Shown: positions 56,108-64,000 of the stretch, piece by piece | Position numbering within the stretch: the first letter of the stretch is position 1 | Layout of the letters: the number at the start of each line of letters is the position of its first letter | Origin: Pinus tabuliformis | Taxonomy: Eukaryota > Streptophyta > Pinopsida > Pinales > Pinaceae | NCBI GenBank assembly: GCA_031772625.1 | Contig: CM062815.1 | Coordinates: 916,452,979-916,516,978 of the forward strand | Direction: 5' to 3' | Length of the DNA stretch: 64,000 nt | Position numbers and translations under genes: made by a program | The notes under the pieces: model-generated | Seen by the model: the letters and a program-made list of their open reading frames with translations, nothing else | The model's database searches: none | Told to the model about the DNA's origin: nothing

Positions 56108-56497
56108 CTAACTTACCACAGTATTAAACACATTTAGATGCTCTGTCACCGAGTCTCCATCTTTCACCCTCAGGTTATACAGCTTTTTCCGCAGGAACAA
56201 TTTATTCACCAAAGACTTAGATTGGTACAAAGTCCCTAACTTGTCCCACAAAGCCTTTGCCGTAGCTTCCCCTGATACATTCAGCAATACAAAATCTGAG
56301 ACACACAATCATATTGTGCTCTTTGCCTTCCGATCCAACTTCTTCCATTCTTCATTGATCACTCCCATTGGTTTAGTCCCTGGATCTACCACGATGCACT
56401 GATATTTATCCACCAACAGATCCTCCATCTTGAGTTTCCACAACTCAAAACTCTGACCATTAAATTTCTCGATCTCTATCTTTCCACCACTTGCCAT
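56108..56497 (-). pseudogene. Copia B gag
   Basis: 56309-56497 begins EIEKFNGQSFELWKLKMEDL, the UBN2 gag start; 56108-56308 continues ATAKALWDKLGTLYQSKSLV and EHLNVFNTVV. About 300 bases of gag up to the zinc knuckle (55812-56107) are in broken frames. The Met at 56497 is 125 bp from the primer site, the right place for the polyprotein start. Confidence 0.82.
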
Positions 56498-56621
56498 CTT
56501 CTTTCACCATCCAGAATCGATCTCGCAGATCTCCCACTGAACAAGGTCTACCATAGGCCCGAGCGAAACCCCTCAGCAAAAAAGGCGTCCCCTTGAAGCC
56601 AAAAACAACTCCGATACCAAA

Positions 56622-57050
56622 TGTAGGTTTTAACCCCATACAAAAATTACATGCATATGAATTCTAAAACACATAAAAATAAACAATGCGAGAGCATAAC
56701 ACATAAGACACATATACATAGAGATTTTCCCACTGGGTCCCAAAACTGGGACTACCAGCTTGAGTTTTCATTATGTTCCTTTCAATGTTATAATACATAT
56801 TTATACATGCCGAAGCATCCAATACCATGGATTGAGAACCATCACATCCAATACCATGGACCGAAAACCATCACGTCCAATACCATGGACCGAAAAACCA
56901 TTACCTCCAAAAAACATGTGCAAAAATCATGCACAAAACCATAGGTGGGTCTGCCCAACCTAACATAGGGTCCAAAATCAAAATTTTCTAGGGCGCTGCC
57001 CCAGACCCCATAAAGTGGGGTTACGGGTATCCCTCAAACCCCCTGTTAAC
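56622..57050 (-). repeat. 5' LTR of copia B, cut short by copia C
   Basis: 429 bp from TGTAGGTTTTAACC to CCCCTGTTAAC. The next base begins the LTR of C. The remaining ~30 bp of this LTR should lie beyond C, outside the window. Confidence 0.78.
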
Positions 57051-57507
57051 TGTAGGTTTTAACCCTGTACAGAAATTACCTCCATACGAATTCTTAAACA
57101 AAGAAAATAAACAATGTGAGAGCATAACACATAAAACACATATGCACAGAGATTTTCCCCTGGATCCCAAAACCGGGACTACCAGCTTGATTTTTCATTA
57201 TTTTCCTTTCAATGTTACAATACATATTTATACATGCCAAAGCATCCAATACCATGGACCGAAATCCATCACGTCTAATACCATGGACCGAAAAACCATC
57301 GCGTCCAATATCATGGACAGAAAACAATTGCGTCCAAAAAACATGTGCGAAAATCATGCACAAAACCATAGGTGGGTCCGCCCAACCTAACATAGGGTCC
57401 AAAACCAAAATTTTCTGGGGCGCTGCCCCGAACCCCATAAAGTGGGGTTACGGGTGCCCTTCAAACCCCCTATTAACTACGTGGAAAGAATATAACACAA
57501 ACCAACA
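57051..57507 (-). repeat. 3' LTR of copia C
   Basis: 457 bp, matching both B LTRs and those of A, with complete TGTAGG and CCAACA ends. It includes the ~30 bp (TACGTGGAAAGAATATAACA and the terminus) missing from the adjacent B LTR. Confidence 0.87.
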
Positions 57508-57712
57508 ATCTCCCACTTGTTGTTTTCTTTCCACAGGGGGCCACAGGAGAGCTTAGTCATTTTTCCAGCCCTGAGATGCCCATTTCTTCTCTACACCAAG
57601 AGAACTTCTCAGAGCTCACAGATTTTTTCAATGCATCTGCAGTATTCTTCAAAGTGTCCACCTTTACCAGCAACACGTTTCTGTCTTCTATCATATCCCT
57701 CAAAAAGTGATA

Positions 57713-58801
57713 CTAAACATCAATGTGCTTTGTCTTTGAATGATAAGCAGGGTTCTTTGCCAAGAAAATTGCACTTTGGTTGTCACAGTCTATTCTTATA
57801 GCTCCCTGTACTAACCCCATACCTGAACACAATCTCAGCAACCAAACTGCTTCCTTGCTTGCATGAGTGGCTGCCATGTATTCTGCCTTTGTAGTTGATA
57901 GTGCCAATACAGATTGTTTCTTACTCATCCAACTGACTGCACCTCCAAATATGTTAAACACATACCCACTTGTAGATCTTCTCTGATCCAGATCAACAAC
58001 CCAGTCTGCATCAACAAAGCCATGAATATCCAACACTCTGTCCAATCCTGGTCTTCCTTGGTAGCACAAACCATAATCACTAGTGCCACGCAAATAACTG
58101 AAAACCCGCTTCATTGTTGTCCAGTGCTCCTTCCCAGGTTTTGACATAAACCTCCTCAATACTCCCACTACATGTGCAATGTCTGGTCTAGTACATACCA
58201 TTGCATACATCAGGCTACCCACTGCACTTGCATATGGAACACGGGACATGTCTTCTTCCTCTTCTTGTGTCTTGGGACACTGTTCAGCAGATAACTTCAC
58301 ACCTACAGGAATAGGAACCTTCACCAGTTTACTATCCTTCATATTAAACCTCTGCAGTATTGTCTCGACATACTTCCTCTGGTTTAACCAGAGCTTCCTC
58401 TTTGCCCGATCTCTTTTAATTTCCATGCCCAAAATATAGTTTGCAGCACCAAGATCTTTCATGTCGAATTTGGAGGACAATTGGGCCTTCAAATCCTGGA
58501 TAATTTCTTTGTCATTTCCAACCACCAACATATCATCCACATACAAGGCGAGATAAATAACACGGTCACCAATTAATTTAAAATACACACAATGATCTGC
58601 TTTGCTTCTGGTGAAGCCAAGTCCCCGTATAAATGTATCAAATTTATGATACCACATCCTTGGTGACTGTTTTAACCCATACAAAGACTTCTTTAACTTG
58701 CATACCAGTTCTTTCTTACCCTTCACCACAAAGCCTTCATGTTGCTTCATGTAGATTTCCTCTTCCAAATCCCCGTGAAGAAATGTTGTCTTCACATCCA
58801 T
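57713..58801 (-). pseudogene. Copia C reverse transcriptase and RNase H (362 codons open)
   Basis: An uninterrupted frame from MDVKTTFLHGDLEEEIYMKQ through SLYGLKQSPRMWYHKFDTF, the catalytic YVDDMLVVGND, FDMKDLGAANYILGMEIKRD, ASAVGSLMYAMVCTRPDIAH, FVDADWVVDLDQRRSTSGY, ALSTTKAEYMAATHASKEAV and AIFLAKNPAYHSKTKHI. RT and RNase H are intact in this stretch, including the YVDD. The C-terminus is cut by a stop near 57712 that is not present in B. The N-terminal quarter of RT is missing because D begins at 58836. It is the best-preserved copia ORF in the window. Confidence 0.9.
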
Positions 58802-58835
58802 TTGTTCTACCTCAAAATAAAAAGAAGCAGCAACA

Positions 58836-59889
58836 TGTTGTAGGGAAAAGTATCCGACTCGGATGACCCTATCCCACTCTAAGGGTGATAGTACCTCAGC
58901 AACAACTGTAAAGAAAACTACTTAAGGTTTACTTCTTTACGAAAGCAAGAGAGAATGAAGAAATGCACTAACCATTGCCTTGCGCTTAATGTCGAATCCA
59001 AACTCTTCTCTTTGTTGCTTGCTCCCAGCTCCTTGCTCTTTTGCTGGCCCAGCTACAATGAGATCCTGCAAAATAACAAAGAAGGAAACTACAAGAAGCA
59101 TGCAATCATAACTGATTCAAGGATTAGCATAAATCAAATATACAATTATCACAATACATCATTGAAACAAGTGCATATAGAAGAACCTCAATAGCTTTTA
59201 TTAATGGAAGAAGTAAAGTTATGAGAGTGTTACAACCATTGAAGGCCCCAATCCAGCAACACCTCCCAGCAGAAAGAATTTCTCCTCTTCACCTCCTTCA
59301 AGCAATCACCCAATAGTTCTATAGTGAAACCAACAACATATCATTACTTTGCCCAAAATTCCAGCCCCCTTGAGCTCATAGGAGAGAGCTCAATATATAG
59401 ATGAATTGAGAAAGGATGAGTCAGCTTGCAACTGATGTGTAGCTGCCTTGTGTCCTCTCTCTCTTTAGTTGATCTTCAGTTCTTGAGTCCACTTGGAGAA
59501 CCTTGCTTCCACTTGGAGAAATAGAGCCTCTGACTCATCACAAGGTGAAATCCCTGATCGAAGTGTCATTTTTGGAAGATTCCAGAGCAATGACTCAGTG
59601 TGCCACTTGTCCCATCTCGCTCAGCGCAGGTGGCCTTTGTTCTACCTGCTTTGCAACGCAGGTACACTATGGAGGAGTTGAGTTTCAGCGCAGAAGCCTA
59701 GTGGATCACCTGCTTTGATTTCAGGATTGCTTGTTTTTCAGTGTTTTCAGGTGGAGAACTGATCTGAGAGCTGTTGGTTTGCTGACCTTGTTCCTCTAGG
59801 GGTAGGAATATCATGTTTAGGGACTTTGGATCCCTTGGATTATTGACAATTCATGCCCGATGCTGCCAGGCACAAAATTGTCTATAACA
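58836..59889 (-). repeat. 3' LTR of gypsy D
   Basis: 1,054 bp. On - it starts TGTTATAGACAATTTTGTGC and ends CCCTACAACA. Boundaries come from the purine tract on one side and the broken copia C frame on the other. The second LTR is outside the window. Confidence 0.7.
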
Positions 59890-62154
59890 TATGCCCCCTA
59901 AAGTATGAGGTCGTTTATCGGGTGAAATGCTTTATTAGGAGGATCCGAAGTTCATTCAATCTGCTGAGAAGTGTCCTGTAATAAGATACAATACAATACA
60001 TTATTTTTCATTCTTTTTCATGATCTAGCTGAGGCGGGCATTCCCATGCTCAGCTTTATAAATTCATTTTGTTACATAGCACAGATGATCGTCTGATGAT
60101 AGACCGATAATTCTCTGCTAAAATTATCATCCTTTGAGAAGGATGATCATCTGCTGCAATGATGTACATATCAAATGTCTTTATATCCTGAATATATATC
60201 GCAGCCCGGATGTATGAAACTAGATCCGGGGTCTTCAATCTCTTCCGATCTTCACTCGATGTACAAGTCGATCCATGTGAGAATTTCTTGAAGTCGAACA
60301 TGGAAAGACATCGCTTGATTACCGGTCAATGATGTAAACAGTTAATAAGCGCGAGAGGAATCACCGATAAGGATGATGACCCTCAAGGTACGACAGTACA
60401 ATTCACATGGTGGGAATAAAGGACTTGCCGTCGACCACCATGCAAAATCTTCTGGTCGAAGGTCATTGATGTATACCTATCGCCGGAAGTGAGAAACTTG
60501 CCATTGAGGCATGCAAGCTTCAAAGTACTGAAGGGGTTGTTCCTAGATCAACTCCTTGGATAATGAGCTGATGTCGACAAGGAGCGATCCGTCAAAGGAG
60601 GGCCTTAATGAATCCCACATCAGTGACACGGAACGGAGCTAGTGATTGTGATGAGGTGAAAACAAACTATGATGTATGATTCAGGGTGGCGGTCATGAAA
60701 TGGATGAAGGACAATGTATGGCAGTGGATGGGACACGATTGACTCTTTGCAGAACAACATCTCTTGAACATATAACGACACTGATGTGATGGATTGGTAG
60801 CATTACCCCAAATGTGGATGGTGTGGCGAGGACCATGGTGATGAGACCGGTGAATGAAACAACCCAACCCGATGTGATACGGAGGACAAAGTGTCATGTT
60901 CAAGAGCGACTTGCTACCATTAAAGCTGTGAGGTTCTCCCAATTTTTCCCCAGTCATTGCTGACCAGTACCTCTTTATTTTTATCAAGCTTGAGGAGGAT
61001 AACATATGCTTGTTCTATAACCTACCCTTCGGGCAAGCCCATCGCTATGTTTTAATGAGCCTAGCGATAGGGAAACTCGTTCTCATCTAAAGACAAGTTT
61101 GTCGCTATTTAATGAATTTAACGAGTCTAACGACAAGGATAACTCGGTCCTTTTCATTTTTAGAGAGTCTGAAAAGGTACATAAAGTCAACTCCAGAATT
61201 CCTTTTTCGTCATCTAATCCCTTAAGTCCGAAAAAGTATAAAACAATACAGAAGGGATGAATTTTCGATTGCTTTAACGAGGCGAACAAAACAAGCGCTC
61301 GATCTTTTTGTGCAATAATCCCTCAGGTCCAAAAAGATTAAAATCTAGAGGAGGGATAGCTCTTCCGGTCGTTTAACGAGCTGGAAGGCCAAAACTCGGC
61401 AAACTTTTCATATTTTACGAGTCAGCAGAAAAGAGCTCAAAGAAGACTCGTCTTTTGAGGAACGAGTGATAAACAGGGATAGTAACAGATTCCAGGTACA
61501 GGTTGGAATTTTCCAATCACGGCAGTGTCACAAGGATGGCTAAGTGAAATCACTCTTCGCAGTTGTTCCTCAAAATGGGTAAACAAACATATGGAGATGA
61601 ACGATTGGCCAAATGAACGGATGGAGGTGAGATTGCAAGAACACGACCAAGGGCTTTAATATGGCTGTCAAAGGTTACATTTACCAAGGTTATTTACCGG
61701 TTCATTTTTTCTGGGTGAGCTTGAACTCTAGGGGAAGATTTCTCACAACTTATGTTTATTTTTTAACGAGCATGAACTATGTGCTAAAACTGCTCGGATC
61801 TTGCGTTTATTTTTTAACGAGCATGAACTTTGCTAAAACTGCTTGAATCTTGCGTTTATTTTTTAACGAGCATGAACATTGCTAAAACTGCTCGATGATA
61901 AGTTTGCATGCCCCCAGCATAATAATGCAAATCGAGGTGCATGCCCCCCAAGCTTCATTGCATCCAACTCGGTGGTTGGAATGAAGGTTTACCTCGGGGA
62001 TTTGTTTCATTTTTTAATGAGGTTGACACAAGATAGGAACTATCCTCGACTCCTTGTTTCATTTTTTAACGAGGTTGACACAAGAAGACCGCCCGCACCG
62101 CCCACTGTATTTACAGTATTTCTATTAGGGCGATGGTCCATGCCGACAAAATAT
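59890..62154 (-). other. Internal region of D without recognisable pol
   Basis: No RT (YxDD), RNase H or integrase wording in any frame on either strand. Frames at 60056-60301 and 60667-61005 (containing MTGEKLGEP, only faintly like an integrase tail) are not convincing. The region has runs of TTTTTTAACGAG-type repeats between 61.0 and 62.1 kb. Confidence 0.5.
61747..62085. repeat. Short tandem repeats in the D internal region
   Basis: Three units of about 56 bp with the core TTATTTTTTAACGAGCATGA then GCTAAAACTGCTCG at 61747-61903. A second pair, TTTCATTTTTTAACGAGGTT then GACACAAGA, lies at 62006-62085. Both contain the same TTTTTTAACGAG core. Weaker copies of the ACGAG core recur back to about 61080. 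Confidence 0.75.
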
Positions 62155-63633
62155 TTAGGAATCTTCCGAATCCAACCAGAAGATTGGATTAGATTTCATT
62201 TTGTAGGTTTCCACCGTGGCCACTCCCGCCAGATTACTTGGAGGCGGTAGGGCGAAAGTACCCATTAAGGCAGGGTCTTTTAGGAAACCTACTCCGATAT
62301 TTTGGAGCAAATGATTTCTTCCATGGATCATTGGAATGCTTCCCGTAACTTGTGAACTGTTGGGGAGAAAAGTTTGTTGGTCGACGATTGTAATTCCTCC
62401 TTGGAAGGGAAATGCAATCTTCCTGATGTAGGTCGACACAACCGCGGCCATGGCATAGATCCAGGGCCTTCCTAGTAGGATGTTGTAATCGAGGTTTCCA
62501 CCAATTACTTCAACATCAATTCCTACTGTTTTGCCCCCCAGTTCAACTTGCAAGTTACTTAAAATCCCGTATGGAGTGTATGATCGTCCATCAAATGCTT
62601 TTAACGTCGTTGACGATTTCGACAAGGGTGGTGAGCCTAAATCTTTCCAGCAACTCATCGACATAAGGCATGTAGATGCCCCCTCATCAATAATTGTTCG
62701 ATGAACAGTTTTGTTGAGGGCTTTCACTTGAATAAGGAAAGCTAGTTGAGCTGGTAATTGCGGGTCATATCCTTTATGATCAAAGGCCACAAGATTGGAA
62801 TCCATTGGGCCAATCCCACCTATTGCTGATAATAAAGCTTGCTCTTGGGAGGGGTAATTTTGTGGTACCTCAAGTGTCGACATAGTGGACGGCGATTGGG
62901 TCAGGTCCTTTACTATATTATAATTCTGTGCTTCTTTGGCATGAGGATTAAATGTCGATTTGTGTACTACTCCCTTTGGCGACTTTATCATTGGCTCAGG
63001 AACGATGGGTGGCACAACTTCGGTCAAAGTTGTTGTTGAACTACTAGGTCGTTCGTTAACCTTGTTGTTCGACAGCTTTGGATTCCCGTAATCTTTATTC
63101 CTTGTCAAAGCATTATTCTGTTGCTTTGAGGTAGACGACATAAGCACTTGGGATCTGGAAGCATTTTGATTAGCAACCATATTTTGACCTGGATTAGGAA
63201 ACGGATCAGTCAATACTGCTGGGGTTTTTGAACTCTTGAAGAGTTTCTTAACTTCAGCTATATGTGGACAATATTTCGTCCAATGATCCTCATCGCATAT
63301 ATGACACCCTGCCGGGGGTTTCCTTTTTCTTCCTGTCTTTTTCTTCTTGCCCCTTGGTTGCTTCAGTTGTTTGCCCTTGTCGGTCGACATGGCATTTAAT
63401 TCTGAGGCAAGAAGTTTTTCATTTGCATTTTGACTGTAAATTTTGTGCTTGCCAATCACGTCATCGCCGGCGTGAGAGTCATTGTTTGATTTAGGAGGAG
63501 GAGGAATTGAGAATTCCGGTCTAGGGGCATCAAGTATTTTGTCGTAGAGCGTGCCAGACTGAGTATAAACCAAGTCTAGATATTGCACACGAGCTATAAC
63601 TTGCTCTTCTGTTACGACTCCTCCCTTGGCCAC
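62155..63633 (-). CDS. Gypsy D: gag C-terminus, zinc knuckle and protease (492 codons)
   Basis: An open frame, part of the gag-protease ORF. Knuckle CHICDEDHWTKYC near residue 110, a perfect CX2CX3HX4C, preceded by a basic RGKKKKTGRKRK tract (nucleic acid binding). Retropepsin at residues ~315-420: RTIIDEGASTCLMS with catalytic Asp (DEGAS form), then YNILLGRPWIYAMAAVV. After that a proline-rich tail ends in WLDSEDS with a stop. It would process the D gag. It ends without continuing into RT. The upstream Met is probably not the true start, because gag continues on the right after a frame break at 63634-63723. Confidence 0.85.
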   Translation of the reverse strand: MAKGGVVTEEQVIARVQYLDLVYTQSGTLYDKILDAPRPEFSIPPPPKSNNDSHAGDDVIGKHKIYSQNANEKLLASELNAMSTDKGKQLKQPRGKKKKTGRKRKPPAGCHICDEDHWTKYCPHIAEVKKLFKSSKTPAVLTDPFPNPGQNMVANQNASRSQVLMSSTSKQQNNALTRNKDYGNPKLSNNKVNERPSSSTTTLTEVVPPIVPEPMIKSPKGVVHKSTFNPHAKEAQNYNIVKDLTQSPSTMSTLEVPQNYPSQEQALLSAIGGIGPMDSNLVAFDHKGYDPQLPAQLAFLIQVKALNKTVHRTIIDEGASTCLMSMSCWKDLGSPPLSKSSTTLKAFDGRSYTPYGILSNLQVELGGKTVGIDVEVIGGNLDYNILLGRPWIYAMAAVVSTYIRKIAFPFQGGITIVDQQTFLPNSSQVTGSIPMIHGRNHLLQNIGVGFLKDPALMGTFALPPPSNLAGVATVETYKMKSNPIFWLDSEDS

Positions 63634-63723
63634 ATCTTCCGTTATGGCCGGAAGTAATGACTTTATAAACCATTAAGCTAATAGCTGATCGGGAACATAT
63701 GTTTTTACCATCCTACGACGACG

Positions 63724-63990
63724 TCACCATTCATGTATATGATCAGATATATGAGTGGCCGTTGTCTGTTTGAAGTTGGTAAGGAGTTCTGTTCCCGTTT
63801 CATACCTTATCGGTAATTGAAAATGGGTTAAAAAGGTTGTAGCTAAGGCACTGAAGTTGTCGAACGAAGCTCTAGGAAATTCAATATACCATTTTGCCGC
63901 TGGACCCGTTAACGTCCTCTGAAAAAGGCGAAGTCTTATCGAATCATCATTCAGGGTATTTGATGAACACCATAGATGGAATGTCATCAC
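63724..63990 (-). pseudogene. Gypsy D gag core, cut by window edge
   Basis: 88 codons with the retrotransposon gag fold: RLRLFQRTLTGPAAKWYIEF, FDNFSALATTFLTHFQLPIR and DHIHEW. It is separated from the zinc-knuckle/protease frame by about 90 bp with a stop or frameshift. The N-terminus lies right of the window. Confidence 0.82.
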
Positions 63991-64000
63991 GTGATTCGAC

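Larger units (their letters stand above)
52094..57050 (-). mobile_element. Ty1/copia element B (same family as A)
   Basis: Left LTR 52094-52523 (430 bp); right LTR begins at 56622 with the same TGTAGGTTTTAACC end but stops after about 429 bp at 57050, where the LTR of copia C begins. Its last ~30 bp, expected from the C and left copies, are missing here. The primer site TGGTATCGGAGTTG (RC of 56606-56619) lies two bases inside. Domain order gag, zinc knuckle, protease, integrase, RT, RNase H on -. It is better preserved than A. Confidence 0.88.
57051..58835 (-). mobile_element. Ty1/copia element C, left part, inserted in B
   Basis: 3' LTR 57051-57507 (457 bp, TG...CA), then the PPT-like tract and the RNase H/RT region. 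The sequence follows the B pattern until AAGCAGCAACA at 58835, where gypsy D begins. The remaining integrase, gag and 5' LTR are expected beyond D, right of the window. The possible target duplication is TTAAC at 57046-57050. Confidence 0.82.
58836..64000 (-). mobile_element. Ty3/gypsy element D, left end to window edge
   Basis: 3' LTR 58836-59889, TG...CA, followed by the purine tract CTTTAGGGGGCATA (RC of 59890-59903). It is inserted in copia C after CAACA (58831-58835), the presumed target duplication. The internal region reads gag and protease on - at 62155-63990, but the 2.2 kb between protease and LTR contains no recognisable RT, RNase H or integrase. The primer site and 5' LTR lie outside the window. 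Probably non-autonomous or internally deleted. Confidence 0.78.

Noticed and set aside
1-64000. tRNA, rRNA, organelle insertion or intact host gene
   Set aside because: Read through for conserved tRNA boxes, rRNA wording and plastid genes; nothing convincing found. tRNA-like words occur only as retroelement primer sites.

Overview
The window looks like intergenic heterochromatin from a large plant nuclear genome, most probably a conifer. No intact host gene is visible. Nearly every recognisable coding stretch is a decayed retroelement: Ty3/gypsy, Ty1/copia, L1-type LINE and Penelope-like. Two signals point to a conifer. One is a Penelope-like element with a GIY-YIG endonuclease, a class reported in land plants mainly from conifers (the Dryad elements). 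The other is a decayed LRR tract whose repeat wording resembles conifer TIR-NBS-LRR proteins. The species cannot be fixed from the sequence alone.

Region 1-12.3 kb (+ strand mostly): two tandem internal regions of a deletion-derivative gypsy element (E) share a 620-bp LTR, and the array sits inside the RNase H region of another gypsy element (F). F continues with an integrase, a 15-bp minisatellite and a small TIR transposon. Next comes a 3-kb decayed ORF region (J) with no recognised reverse transcriptase and a 60-bp coding repeat, followed by LTR debris.

Region 12.3-29.5 kb (- strand): copia element A is complete with matched TSDs and carries an inserted hAT-like 1.1-kb element. Copia element G is complete with very short LTRs and matched TSDs. 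Both appear to lie in remnants of an older element (H). A 5'-truncated LINE with a 17-bp TSD lies in an H-type LTR. A decayed acidic/coiled-coil ORF follows.

Region 29.56-42.15 kb: a Tat-like gypsy element has about 3-kb LTRs that are inverted relative to each other instead of direct. Its gag-pro-RNaseH-RT-RNaseH-integrase region lies on the - strand between them. The two outer ends are identical TG...CA termini flanked by a near-matching 5-bp duplication. Immediately right of it is the LRR pseudogene.

Region 43.1-47.5 kb: a second, older inverted repeat whose two arms each contain a Penelope-like RT/GIY-YIG gene, arranged 5' to 5', plus shared AT-rich flanks; a LINE tail has inserted in one arm only. 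Region 47.5-52.1 kb has no gene, only an old direct duplication and TA repeats.

Region 52.1-64 kb (- strand): copia B, of the same family as A, has copia C inserted in its 5' LTR, and C is interrupted by gypsy element D. D runs off the window and shows gag and protease but no recognisable reverse transcriptase. The genes do not form a pathway. The window is a record of nested insertion, tandem recombination, inversion and decay.
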